Assembly: GCA_965232265.1 (NCBI GenBank)
Contig: CBDDPH010000002.1
Coordinates: forward strand, 2,108,001 to 2,172,000
DNA length: 64,000 bases
Direction: 5' to 3'
Source: VXRD01 sp965232265
GTDB taxonomy: Bacteria; Latescibacterota; UBA2968
Within the stretch, counting starts at the first letter, position 1, and each line of letters opens with the position of its first letter. Below, piece by piece: positions 9,501-17,477 of this stretch. Under the pieces are notes generated by a model. The model was not told where the DNA came from. It was given only the letters and a program-made list of their open reading frames with translations, and did no database searches. Both the position numbers and the translations under genes were made by a program.

Positions 9501-9847
9501 GTATATCCGCCCGTAAACTCAGACTGTTCCCCGCTGATAATATTCGACACCGCAAATCCATTGTGAGAATTGTAAATAACAATGGGATAGCGATCCTTCA
9601 TCGTATATTTCAGCGTTTTCTCAATGTGTACCAGAGATCTTTCGGCTTCTTTGGCAACAAACTCGGCCAGACCCAGCGAACCCTTGTCAAAATAAATCGT
9701 GAAGTGTTCACTGTCGATATAATGCCACGCATACTGGCTGTAATTGACCTTGTTTTTGCCAAAATATTCCTGCCCGAAAGCAGAGCTTGAAACACCCAAA
9801 ATGAGGACGCATATTGCGCTTCGCACGAAAAGACACCACCGAGCCAT
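6587..9847 (-). CDS. Surface protein: peptidase-MA-like domain, PD40 propeller, BamA-like barrel
   Basis: 1086 aa from the ATG at 9847, chosen for the AAAGGAGC ribosome binding site 5 nt upstream. Signal peptide 1-26 (ending SSAFGQ). A zinc-metallopeptidase-like segment carries HHELVHA (HExxH, about residue 142). Then six TolB-like PD40 blades (WSPDG motifs, about residues 300-620), an Ala/Asp-rich linker, and a C-terminal region of strong beta periodicity ending GLF, resembling the Omp85/surface-antigen barrel. Family proteins are exported to the outer membrane; substrate and protease activity are unproven. Followed by a terminator, so probably monocistronic. Confidence 0.8.
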   Translation of the reverse strand: MARWCLFVRSAICVLILGVSSSAFGQEYFGKNKVNYSQYAWHYIDSEHFTIYFDKGSLGLAEFVAKEAERSLVHIEKTLKYTMKDRYPIVIYNSHNGFAVSNIISGEQSEFTGGYTEFAQGRVVIPFTGSYGDLQHVIHHELVHAVTIELWTGGGWLGSLVSQTSTLPPLWIAEGIAEYVSRYGWHKEHDNFMRDATITGYVPTIEMMSMSYFAYPGGSSVFYMIEQEYGKDKVASFISSFRTAKSPDKALKASLGFGMKELEEKYQLWLKRQYWNEINLRHTPKEMATNLTEHEDRRSAYNLSAALSPQGDKVAYLTDRNGTFDIYLMSAIDGKDLGRLVEGQKSSAFESMFVLRPGFTWSPDGRHIAFAAKSNNKNTLYILEVKNKQIRKRFKFDLDGLFEPTWSPDGEKIAVAGIKDGWSDVYVVDLNDESLTRLTNDPYDERHLDWSPDGIWIAMSSDRPDTHLEFSGGKDFAFGQYDIFLLRTDGSEMRRIVASEDAEDSHPVWGADSKRLAFVSDRTGVGNIYIANIDSTQEIYPITNLLSGAQYLDWSADGKKIVFNAFHKGALDIFVMRDPLAERKEMADLPRTRFVKRLAGEDEKMFVELQKEKYASRKIDKVEADSTVVDSTAEKTERKVAQWISDQEALAAAESTPADSTEVETTHPVAGSPEMADTGKQGIKNWGEKEFQVKKYKLKFKPELFGAQAGFDTFYGVSSSIVLSMSDVMGDHRATFVTSLNFSLKDSDFLLAYAYLKNRTNYGTQLFHTRFFFFDSTGRLTADRYYGLAGMLERPFNRFARLELGTRFVAIDREEVFTDINNYLYQPGFRGVGRFTGELISRRRAAIGEVALVGDSALYSLFGAVDGHRYRLNFEGSGVGMKFATFTLDYRKYMRLLNEYTFVVRMSGGTSYGPNSTVFFLGGVNNPVNPTFSTIASVDQNRVFFSSYVWPLRGARLLEMAGDSYVLANVAFRFPLIRQLAMGWPLPFFFQNVQGELFFDIGGAFDRANWRDGWVSRDGGFELNTPQNFNTPEIRKTKPQIAAGYGFGVRVNLGYFLFRYDLAWPTDLAETYHPHQYFSIDFTGLF

Positions 9848-10196
9848 GTTTAGCTCCTTTGCGACGTAATCAACTGTGAGAAATATCCTAGTGAGACAAC
9901 GTTGACATCTTCTCAAAGTTCACTATATATTGGAATTTACTACCTACCTTTTGAATGCGTGAGTAAAAAGAAAGTTGCATATCTCTAAGAATCTGTAACT
10001 TACAGCATTAAACAACCATCTGGGCCACTTCGTTCCCAGTAAAATTGTAATAAATTGTAATCAGGTCAGAAAAAACATATACCTCTTTGTCAAATCAACT
10101 GCGAGCGGACTTTTTCGCGCTTGACGACACAAGGCTACACAGATTATGTTTAGCTGGATCGCGTATTCCATTTCTTTATTACAAGGAGCACAATTC
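9848..10196. other. Divergent intergenic region
   Basis: About 350 bp, AT-rich, between the surface-protein gene and a small coiled-coil gene. It must hold promoters in both directions. I see no hairpin, repeat copy or convincing -35/-10 pair. Confidence 0.5.
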
Positions 10197-10385
10197 ATGG
10201 CAGAATCGATCCGTAGCGAACCCCTGTATCAGCAAGCACTTGAAGCAGCAAATGGTGAACTTCAAGAACTCGACGCACAAATCGATCAGCTACGCGCGCA
10301 TATTGACCGCCTTGAGCGCAAAAAAGCCGCTGTTGAATCCATACGCCAGGCCATTGGACAATGGGTTGAAACCCAGGCCTCTTAA
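10197..10385 (+). CDS. Small coiled-coil protein of unknown function
   Basis: 62 aa, almost entirely heptad-like (QELDAQIDQLRAHIDRLERK), so probably a single coiled coil. The ATG at 10197 has ACAAGGAG 8 nt upstream; an in-frame ATG further upstream (10146) lacks a ribosome binding site. No homologue is recognised. It converges on the MBL gene, with 25 bp between them. Confidence 0.65.
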   Translation: MAESIRSEPLYQQALEAANGELQELDAQIDQLRAHIDRLERKKAAVESIRQAIGQWVETQAS

Positions 10386-10410
10386 AAATAAAAAGGTTCC
10401 CCAATCTCTC

Positions 10411-11247
10411 TCATACAAAATAGGGATTGTACGCCAGCTCTTGCGCTACAGACGTAATCGGACCGTGCCCCGGAAAAATGGTCGTTTCTCCCGGTAGAGA
10501 GAGCACCTTCGCACGCACGGCCCGAATTTGCCCTCGGTAGGCATCTCCTCTCGCTCCTCCCAGAGAACCCGCAAATAGCGCATCGCCCGAAAAAAACACA
10601 GGTGCGGTATAATACCCAATACCACCGCCCGTGTGCCCGGGCAAACTCACCGTATCAATACCGAGTTCGCCAATCGCTGTTTGCCAGCCCTCATCCACGC
10701 GTTCAGTCACCCGCTGGCTGCGCCCGCCCATCAACGCAAAATCGCGCTCGCAACCACAAACCTGCGCCTGTGTCGCATCGGCAACTGCTTCCAGTGCCCC
10801 AACGTGATCGCCGTGCCCATGTGTGAGCAAAATATGCGTCACCTGTATATCGGCAATCGCATCCAAAATCAACTGCGCCTGTCCACCGGGATCAATTACA
10901 GCTCCATTGCCCGATGCCTTGCACGTTAGCACATAACAATTCACCGTCATGCCCGCATCGAGAATCAATCGGTCAACCCGCATATTCTCGTCTTCAAACG
11001 CCGCATTACCCTGCGTTGGCACCCATCCACGCGCCACCTCCACCAATTTTTCGCCATCGAGATGAAGTGCGTCTGCAAGTCGGCAAATGGTCTGATCATC
11101 GGGCGTCAATTCGTACGATTCTATTTGTCCGATTTGTCGAACACTCAGCCCCACCTGCCGCGCCAACTCCGATTCCGAAATCCCCTGTCCTCGACGCGCT
11201 TTTCCCACAATATCACCAAAAAAATCTTCCAATGTGCGATAAGCCAT
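10411..11247 (-). CDS. HTH-XRE and metallo-beta-lactamase-fold fusion
   Basis: 278 aa. Residues about 5-70 are an XRE/Cro-type helix-turn-helix (SELARQVGLSVRQIGQIE). The remainder is an MBL hydrolase domain with the zinc motif THGHGDH, a later GHTGGG, the metal-bridging Asp in SGDALFAG and a final FPGHGP. This glyoxalase-II/ETHE1-like layout suggests a thioester or related hydrolase. The fusion implies a DNA-binding enzyme, or an HTH used only for oligomerisation. ATG start; divergent from rpiA. Confidence 0.8.
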   Translation of the reverse strand: MAYRTLEDFFGDIVGKARRGQGISESELARQVGLSVRQIGQIESYELTPDDQTICRLADALHLDGEKLVEVARGWVPTQGNAAFEDENMRVDRLILDAGMTVNCYVLTCKASGNGAVIDPGGQAQLILDAIADIQVTHILLTHGHGDHVGALEAVADATQAQVCGCERDFALMGGRSQRVTERVDEGWQTAIGELGIDTVSLPGHTGGGIGYYTAPVFFSGDALFAGSLGGARGDAYRGQIRAVRAKVLSLPGETTIFPGHGPITSVAQELAYNPYFV

Positions 11248-11411
11248 ATTTTTCTCCGAATTTAATCATGGTGTCCTGCCCGTTAGAGTATGACAATTTT
11301 CCCAAAAAATAAATAAAAAAATACCCTGCCTGTGCGGGTCAAAATCATTGCCAAATCATCATCTTCCGTTTATCTTTTGGCTTGTCTTTATCGCGAAGTC
11401 AGGGACTGAGT

Positions 11412-12092
11412 ATGACAATTAACCCCAAGCAACTATCAGGAGAACGGGCTGCTGAATATGTCGAAAATGGCATGGTCGTCGGTCTGGGCACGGGATCAAC
11501 GGCTTTTTTTGCAATTCAAAAGCTCGGCCAGCGCATCGCTGAAGGCCTCGATATACGCGGCATACCCACCTCAGAGCAATCGCGCATTCAGGCGGAAACG
11601 GAAAATATTCCACTTATCGACTTTGGCAATGTCACCCGCATTGACCTGACCATTGACGGCGCAGATGAATTTGATCCGGACTTTAACCTCATAAAAGGTG
11701 GCGGCGGCGCGCTTTTGCGAGAAAAAATCGTCGCATCTCTATCCGACAGAGAAATCATTGTCGCCGACGAATCCAAACCCGTGGCGCACCTCGGAGCTTT
11801 TCCCCTGCCCGTTGAAGTCATTCCCTTTGGCTGGCAAGCCATACAACGCCTGCTCGCAGACCTGGCTTGTCATCCCACACTTCGCAACGCGCATGACAAC
11901 ACGCCTTTTGTCACAGACAACGGCAATTATATCATCGATTGCGATTTTGGTCGCATTGATGACCCGCCCGCGCTCGAAGCAAAAATCAACGCCTTGTGCG
12001 GCGTGGTCGAATGCGGTCTTTTTATTGGTCTAACCGACCGCATCATCATCGGCAAAACAGATGGCACAATCGAAGAACGAACGCTTGAGTAA
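11412..12092 (+). CDS. rpiA: Ribose-5-phosphate isomerase A
   Basis: 226 aa, normal for RpiA, which interconverts ribose-5-phosphate and ribulose-5-phosphate in the pentose phosphate pathway. Signature segments: GLGTGSTA (phosphate loop), TIDGADEFD with the active-site acids, KGGGGALLREK and DESKPV. The ATG at 11412 with AGGGA upstream is preferred over an in-frame TTG at 11382. sucD follows 18 bp downstream on the same strand. Confidence 0.93.
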   Translation: MTINPKQLSGERAAEYVENGMVVGLGTGSTAFFAIQKLGQRIAEGLDIRGIPTSEQSRIQAETENIPLIDFGNVTRIDLTIDGADEFDPDFNLIKGGGGALLREKIVASLSDREIIVADESKPVAHLGAFPLPVEVIPFGWQAIQRLLADLACHPTLRNAHDNTPFVTDNGNYIIDCDFGRIDDPPALEAKINALCGVVECGLFIGLTDRIIIGKTDGTIEERTLE

Positions 12093-12110
12093 ACGAATAT
12101 TGGAGATTTT

Positions 12111-12998
12111 ATGAGCATCCTCATTGACAGCAACACCCGCGTAATCGTCCAGAGCTTTTCCAGCAGCAGGGCAATGGGTGGCGAAGCGCGATTTCATCTG
12201 CAACAAATGGTCGAATACGGCACTCGTGTCGTCGGCGTGATCAACGCGGGCAAAGGCGGCGAGCGCGTGGATGGCGTACCCGTTTTTGACACTGTATCCG
12301 ATGCCGTAGAACAAACAGGTGCCACGGCATCGGCCAATTTTGTTCCCGCGCCCTTTGCAGCCGACACCATCATGGAAGCAGCCGATGCGGGCTTACCTCT
12401 GGTCGTTTGTATCTCCGAGAACATCCCCGTCCTCGACATGCTAAAAGCCAAACACTATCTGGCAGATAAAAACACGCGCTTGATCGGCCCCAATTGTCCG
12501 GGCCTGATTTCTCCGGGCAAGTGCAAAATCGGCATTATGCCCGGCGCAATTCACCGCGAAGGTCGTATTGGTGTCATTTCGCGTAGCGGCACACTCACCT
12601 ATGAAGCGGTCTCCCAACTCACCGACAGCGGTTTTGGTCAATCCTCGTGTGTGGGCATTGGCGGCGACCCCATCATCGGCACGAGCTTTACAGACTGCCT
12701 CGCACTCTTCAAAGACGACCCCGACACAGACGCCGTCATCATGATCGGGGAAATTGGCGGCAGTGCCGAAGAAGAAGCCGCCGCTTATGTCAAAGCGCAC
12801 TTTGACAAACCCGTAGTCAGTTTTATCGCGGGCCAAACAGCCCCTCCAGGCCGACGCATGGGGCATGCGGGCGCAATCATCTCCGGTGGACAAGGCACCG
12901 CCGCCGACAAAATGTCCGCACTTCGGGATGCGGGCATTCACGTATGCGAAAGCCCTGCCGAAATGGGCGCAACAATGAAACGCGCCTTATCGGGGTAG
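12111..12998 (+). CDS. sucD: Succinyl-CoA ligase alpha subunit
   Basis: 295 aa, the usual size. CoA-binding Rossmann domain at the N-terminus, then GPNCPGLI, the SRSGTLTYE segment and the phosphohistidine loop GHAGAIISGGQGTA, whose His is phosphorylated during ADP/GDP to CoA-ester transfer in the TCA cycle. ATG follows GGAGATTTT. Unusually the partner sucC is not adjacent: rpiA precedes and a convergent terminator follows, so the beta subunit must be encoded elsewhere. Confidence 0.92.
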   Translation: MSILIDSNTRVIVQSFSSSRAMGGEARFHLQQMVEYGTRVVGVINAGKGGERVDGVPVFDTVSDAVEQTGATASANFVPAPFAADTIMEAADAGLPLVVCISENIPVLDMLKAKHYLADKNTRLIGPNCPGLISPGKCKIGIMPGAIHREGRIGVISRSGTLTYEAVSQLTDSGFGQSSCVGIGGDPIIGTSFTDCLALFKDDPDTDAVIMIGEIGGSAEEEAAAYVKAHFDKPVVSFIAGQTAPPGRRMGHAGAIISGGQGTAADKMSALRDAGIHVCESPAEMGATMKRALSG

Positions 12999-13013
12999 TA
13001 CTGCTTAAAAAAC

Positions 13014-13050
13014 AAAAAGCCCCACAGTACATCGCTTATGGGGGCTTTGT
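13014..13050. terminator. Convergent terminator between sucD and a sugar isomerase gene
   Basis: Stem AAAGCCCC (13016-13023) / GGGGCTTT (13041-13048). The minus strand has the stronger T-tract (13008-13018), so it mainly ends the minus-strand isomerase gene; it may also stop sucD. Confidence 0.75.
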
Positions 13051-13070
13051 CTTGCTCAATACCGAGCAGT

Positions 13071-13934
13071 TCATCCCAAAATCTCTTCGAGATAGCTTTT
13101 CGCGGCCAAAATACCCGCTGCATTCTTTTCGGCACTGCCGCTGTAGCGATGGTCTTCCAATTCAATGGCCAGCGGCCCGTCGTAGCCCAATTCTTCCAGA
13201 CGCGCAATCACCCATTTCCAATCCACCACGCCCCACCCCGGGATGCAATAGCGCCACCATCCCTCGCCATAACCATAGCGCTGACCAAACGATTGCCCCA
13301 AACAGCCAAACTCGTACAGGCCATCCGCCAATAACTCGGTATCCTTTGCATGCACATGCCGCACCCGGCTGCCAAACTCCATCAACACCCGCTTGTAATC
13401 GACGCCGATGCGCGCAAAATGCGACGGATCGTAACACATGCCCAAATTGGGTGATGGAACAACCTCAAAAACTGCCCGCAAAGTCTCGGGCGTACAACCC
13501 AAATTCGGATATGCAGGTGCCGGACCAGGCCAGGGTTCAATGGCGAGAAAAACCTCGTGTGCTTCTGCCTCTTTCACAATATCTGGATAAACCTGCTTGA
13601 ACACCTCAAACGTATCAGCCCGGGTCTGCAATCGGTCATCGGGAGCCAGACACAAAAAAATCACCCCTGAACCGTATGCGCCAACCGCCTGAATACGCGC
13701 TTTCATCGCGGACACAGCTTCTTCTCGCGCACCATCATCTTTACTCAACAACCCACCGCCTGCCCCCCAATCCACAGTACCGATCCCAATCTCAGCACGA
13801 TCACACATCTTGCGAATTTCAGCATCTACTTCTGGCAGATCAATTGACCCCAAACCATTTTTTGCCGCCCATTGAATAATGCCTTCCAAACCCATTTCCC
13901 GACCCATCGGCGGGATTCGCATACCCACATGCAT
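13071..13934 (-). CDS. Sugar phosphate isomerase/epimerase (TIM barrel)
   Basis: 287 aa, xylose-isomerase-like TIM barrel family. Metal ligand positions are suggested by FLAIEPWPG, CYDPSH, HVHAKD and AIELEDH, the E-D-H-E pattern of this family. The substrate is unknown; family members isomerise or epimerise sugars, inositols or sugar acids. AGGAGG lies 7 nt before the ATG. Its terminator is shared with sucD. It is part of a genome-wide theme of small-sugar catabolism seen again at 18-28 kb and 45-62 kb. Confidence 0.8.
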   Translation of the reverse strand: MHVGMRIPPMGREMGLEGIIQWAAKNGLGSIDLPEVDAEIRKMCDRAEIGIGTVDWGAGGGLLSKDDGAREEAVSAMKARIQAVGAYGSGVIFLCLAPDDRLQTRADTFEVFKQVYPDIVKEAEAHEVFLAIEPWPGPAPAYPNLGCTPETLRAVFEVVPSPNLGMCYDPSHFARIGVDYKRVLMEFGSRVRHVHAKDTELLADGLYEFGCLGQSFGQRYGYGEGWWRYCIPGWGVVDWKWVIARLEELGYDGPLAIELEDHRYSGSAEKNAAGILAAKSYLEEILG

Positions 13935-13952
13935 TGCGTTACCTCCTGAAAG

Positions 13953-13985
13953 AGTTATCAGTTATCAGTAGCCAGTTGTCAGTCC
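13953..13985. repeat. GTTATCAGT/GTTGTCAGT heptamer-like repeat
   Basis: Four degenerate units of (A)GTTATCAGT/AGTTGTCAGT. The same unit, mostly in the opposite orientation (ACTGACA), recurs at 28868, 52872, 52940 and 57304. Always intergenic. Confidence 0.6.
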
Positions 13986-14200
13986 CAGCTACCCCACTCC
14001 CGAATAAGCACGCTGATATGAAAACGCGTAGTGAAGGTGAAGTCAAGAAAAATGATAAAAGTCTAACGCGAGAACAATCAGTAATAAATTCCAGAGACGC
14101 GAAACATCTCTTGCGAGAAATCGCCGCTCCCGGCTTGTGCCACCGTCAATTCGTTATTTCTCCTTGCCCCACACTTGTCTCTAACATAAATTCCCTTGCC

Positions 14201-14926
14201 ATGAACACCCTTGAAAACTACCGCATCCTCATGGATAGCCTCGACCACCAAAATCCCCCTATGGTGAAATTTGCACATCGAGCCGCACCTCGGCGCCCCA
14301 AACATATCGGGGTACTCGACGCATCCTTCAATCCGCTCACCCTTGCCCACGAAGCACTTGTACACCATGCACAAAATGCTTTTCACTTTGACGAAATCCT
14401 CCTCCTCCTCGCCAAAACCAATGTCGATAAAGCCCTCTTTGGTGCAGACCTGAGCCAACGCCTCGCCATGATGGTCAATTACGCAAATTCCGATACCCGA
14501 TTGGACGCCTGCCTGTCAATTGCGGGATGTAGCCATGCCCGCTTTATCGACAAAGCACACGCACTCAGAGCACATTATTTACCCAACACCCAAATCTATT
14601 TTCTCGTCGGACACGACACGTTGATCCGCATCTTTGATCCGCACTATTACACCGACATGCCCACCGAACTCAAAGTGCTATTTTCACTGTGCCACATTGT
14701 ATCTGCCAACCGCGAAAATCCTTCACAAAAGGTCTTTCACAAATTTATGGCTCGCCCTGAATGCGCGCCTTTTGCAAACCGCGTACACCCCCTCCAACTC
14801 CCCCCTTCCTTTGGCAACATCTCCTCTACCGAAGTACGCAAACGCATCCGTGCGGGAGATTCCATCACAGATCTCGTGCCGGAATCCATCGCCCAATTTA
14901 TAGAGACATTTGACCTTTACAAATGA
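14201..14926 (+). CDS. Nucleotidyltransferase, NMN/nicotinate-nucleotide adenylyltransferase-like
   Basis: 241 aa. The nucleotide-binding signature is present but variant: ASFNPLTLAH in place of the usual GxFxPxHxGH, while the C-terminal ISSTEVRKRI loop is well kept. Family members adenylylate NMN or NaMN, or transfer CMP/AMP to small phosphates; the substrate here is open. The ATG at 14201 was chosen because upstream codons are intergenic repeat, not conserved protein. No clear ribosome binding site. Confidence 0.72.
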   Translation: MNTLENYRILMDSLDHQNPPMVKFAHRAAPRRPKHIGVLDASFNPLTLAHEALVHHAQNAFHFDEILLLLAKTNVDKALFGADLSQRLAMMVNYANSDTRLDACLSIAGCSHARFIDKAHALRAHYLPNTQIYFLVGHDTLIRIFDPHYYTDMPTELKVLFSLCHIVSANRENPSQKVFHKFMARPECAPFANRVHPLQLPPSFGNISSTEVRKRIRAGDSITDLVPESIAQFIETFDLYK

Positions 14927-15002
14927 AGTAGGAAGGGAAAAGAATAAAGCAAAAGGTAGGATGAAACACCAGCATTGGGGCAGGGTGGGGGGACTTCACA
15001 CT

Positions 15003-15443
15003 TCACACTTCATCTCGCAGCATGCCAACCAGCATCTCAAGCGCCGACACATAGCCTCGCCATCTGAATCCGGCAATAATGCCCACGGCAATTTCAGAAA
15101 ACAGAGAATGCCGCCGCCAGGCTTCTCGCGCGTGGATATTGGACAGATGAATTTCGACCAGTGGTAAACCCGCGTCTTCAATCGCGTCCCGCAGCGATAC
15201 ACTCGTTGTGGTCAACCCTGCGGGATTCATAAGAATACCATCTACAGAATCGCGCATCTCCTGCACTTTTTCAACGAGAGCCCCCTCGTAATTCGAATGA
15301 AAACACACAATCTCGCAATCCAGTCCAGCCGCCTTTTGTTCGAGACGTGCGTGAATCTCGTCCATGGTCACAGTACCGTAATGCTCTGCTTTGCGTCGCC
15401 CCAGCATATTGATATTGGGACCTTGTAAAACGAGAATCTTCAT
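15003..15443 (-). CDS. aroQ: 3-dehydroquinate dehydratase, type II
   Basis: 146 aa, the dodecameric type II class. Conserved elements: GPNINMLG at the N-terminus, the lid Tyr in HYGTVT, the catalytic Asn in LMNPAG, and EIHLSN with the catalytic His. It dehydrates 3-dehydroquinate in the shikimate pathway. The start overlaps the accD stop (ATGA), so the two are translated as an operon. Confidence 0.93.
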   Translation of the reverse strand: MKILVLQGPNINMLGRRKAEHYGTVTMDEIHARLEQKAAGLDCEIVCFHSNYEGALVEKVQEMRDSVDGILMNPAGLTTTSVSLRDAIEDAGLPLVEIHLSNIHAREAWRRHSLFSEIAVGIIAGFRWRGYVSALEMLVGMLRDEV

Positions 15444-16309
15444 GGACTAACCTCAGGTGGCTCTTTACGCAACATCTCAATCAACTGAGACAGGGTAGCT
15501 CTCATTTTATCTCGAGAAACAATCATATCGACAAAACCGTGTTCGAGCACTTGCTCCGCGCGCTGGGCTTGCCGCAGAGCTTCCATCTCGGAGGCACTTA
15601 CAGAAGACCCTGTAATACGCGATCCCGTAAATCCGATCAGCGCATTTGGCTCGGCGATATTGATATCGCCAATTGACGCATAACTGGCATTTACACCGGC
15701 TGTTGTGGGATCTATCAGAACGGAAATAAACAGCAATCCCGCATCAGAAAATTGCGACAACCTGGCATTGACTTTCGCCATTTGCATCAGCGAAAAAATA
15801 CTCTCTTGCATGCGCGCACCGCCGGACCGGCACACAATAATCAGCGGCAATTGATCGCGCATACACCGATCAATCACCCGACAAATTCGCTCTCCTTCAG
15901 CCGAACCGAGCGACCCACCCATAAAACCAAATTCATGCACGGCAATGCCCACAGGCGCACCATTAACCTTGCCCACGCCAGCCAACACAGCGGCATCCAT
16001 ATTGGTGCGTTTGCGATACTCCTTGAGCCGGTCGGGATAGGGCTGTAGATCGACAAATGTGAGCGGATCGGTCGATTTGACCTCACGACCTATTTCTTCA
16101 AACGAACCTTCATCGAGCACAGCGGCGATATATTCGGCACTGGATATGCGAAAGTGGTGTTTGCAATGCGGGCAAATACCTGTATTTTGCTCGAGTTTCT
16201 TTCGATATACTATTTGTTCACATCGCTCGCACTTGATCCAGATGTTTTCGGGCATACGCTTGCTCACGAGCGTCCGAATGCCAGATTTGAGCTTGTTAAA
16301 CCAATTCAT
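15440..16309 (-). CDS. accD: Acetyl-CoA carboxylase carboxyltransferase subunit beta
   Basis: 289 aa. The N-terminal zinc ribbon is intact (CERC at about 27-30 and CPHC about 15 residues later), followed by the carboxyltransferase domain with the GGSLGSAEGER and CRSGGARMQE segments. Together with AccA it transfers carboxyl from biotin to acetyl-CoA, starting fatty-acid synthesis. The ATG at 16309 has GGAG 7 nt upstream; a TTG two codons earlier is less likely. aroQ overlaps its end. Confidence 0.95.
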   Translation of the reverse strand: MNWFNKLKSGIRTLVSKRMPENIWIKCERCEQIVYRKKLEQNTGICPHCKHHFRISSAEYIAAVLDEGSFEEIGREVKSTDPLTFVDLQPYPDRLKEYRKRTNMDAAVLAGVGKVNGAPVGIAVHEFGFMGGSLGSAEGERICRVIDRCMRDQLPLIIVCRSGGARMQESIFSLMQMAKVNARLSQFSDAGLLFISVLIDPTTAGVNASYASIGDINIAEPNALIGFTGSRITGSSVSASEMEALRQAQRAEQVLEHGFVDMIVSRDKMRATLSQLIEMLRKEPPEVSP

Positions 16310-16477
16310 AATCAATCTCCATATAGCGATAACAAATTGAAGTATAAGATGTTCTGGAATTTTTTACAAGAGCAAATCCAAAACCGGCATTTTGGCAATC
16401 GGCCTTACCAAAATCGTACTCAAATTTTTTTACATGCTGTTCAAAATGGGCACTATTTTTATTTACCAGTTTTTCTA

Positions 16478-16504
16478 TTGACATAGTTTCATTTTTCTTA
16501 TAGA
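16478..16504 (+). promoter_or_regulatory. Possible sigma-70-type promoter upstream of the LysR gene
   Basis: TTGACA (16478-16483) and TATAGA (16499-16504) with a short 15-bp spacer; shifting the -10 two bases gives 17 bp with a poorer match. It lies about 70 bp before the regulator start, in an AT-rich stretch. Confidence 0.35.
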
Positions 16505-16573
16505 TTTGCCGCCCTAATTTACACCCTCACATAATTTCATATCCTCTTATACTTTTAACAATGGAGAAAGCCC

Positions 16574-17473
16574 TTGCTGATTACAAGTTTGAAAGTCTTC
16601 TGTGATCTGATTGAAACGCAGAGTTTTTCCAAAACCGCTGTCCTTAATTCCGTCACCCAATCCGCGGTAAGCCAACAACTCAAAAGCATTGAAAAACGTC
16701 AGGGAAAACAACTCATCGAACGCGTTGAAAAAAGACGCCTGACACTCACAGCAGAAGGCGAAATTTTTTATTCTTATGCCCGAGATATTGTCCGACGTTA
16801 CGAAGAAATGGAGCACCGCATCCAGGCTCTGGGAGGGGTGGTTTCGGGAACTGTTCGGCTGGCATCTATTTACAGCGTGGGAATGCTCGAACTCACGCCC
16901 TTTCTCAAAACCTATCTCAAAGCCTATCCCCGGGTTAATTTCCGTCTCCAATACGATCAGGTAAATAAAATTTATGACGATGTAGCCAATGGCGAAGTCG
17001 ATTTGGGCATTGTGCCGTATCCCCGCACCCAACGCAATGTAGATGTGATGCCCTTTTCACAGGACAAGATGGTCGTGACCATGCATCCCGATCACGAATT
17101 GGCCTCTCGCAACACATTCTTACCACAAGAACTCAACAAATTCCCGCTGGTTCTCTTCACCCCCGAAACCCCAACGCGACGCGCCATTGATCAGTTCTTA
17201 AAAAAACACAAAATACGCCCCAATATCGTCATGGAACTCGACCACATAGCACCCATTAAACACGCCGTAGAAGTCGATATTGGCATCTCTGTTTTGCCAC
17301 TCAGTTCCATTGAGCAAGAAATCGCTCGCAAAACCCTTGCCTATCTGCACTTTGTAGAGCAAGATTTTGAACGCCCATTGGGCATCCTCTTTCGCAAAGG
17401 CCGTAGTTTGTCAATCGCCACCCAAAAATTGCTCGATATTCTCATAAACTGCGATCAAAAACTCGCATCCTGA
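16574..17473 (+). CDS. LysR-family transcriptional regulator
   Basis: 299 aa. N-terminal winged HTH (SFSKTAVLNSVTQSAVSQQL, LEKR-type helix) followed by a periplasmic-binding-like effector domain (about 90-295), the organisation of CysB/CysL-like LysR regulators. The start is TTG with GGAGAAAG 6 nt upstream. The effector is unknown. It stands divergent from accD and upstream of a Lon-N-domain gene, but these are not obvious targets. Confidence 0.85.
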   Translation: MLITSLKVFCDLIETQSFSKTAVLNSVTQSAVSQQLKSIEKRQGKQLIERVEKRRLTLTAEGEIFYSYARDIVRRYEEMEHRIQALGGVVSGTVRLASIYSVGMLELTPFLKTYLKAYPRVNFRLQYDQVNKIYDDVANGEVDLGIVPYPRTQRNVDVMPFSQDKMVVTMHPDHELASRNTFLPQELNKFPLVLFTPETPTRRAIDQFLKKHKIRPNIVMELDHIAPIKHAVEVDIGISVLPLSSIEQEIARKTLAYLHFVEQDFERPLGILFRKGRSLSIATQKLLDILINCDQKLAS

Positions 17474-17477
17474 CCCA

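Noticed and set aside
11382..11411. TTG upstream start for rpiA
   Set aside because: ATG at 11412 has a better-spaced AGGGA, and the extra residues are not family-like.
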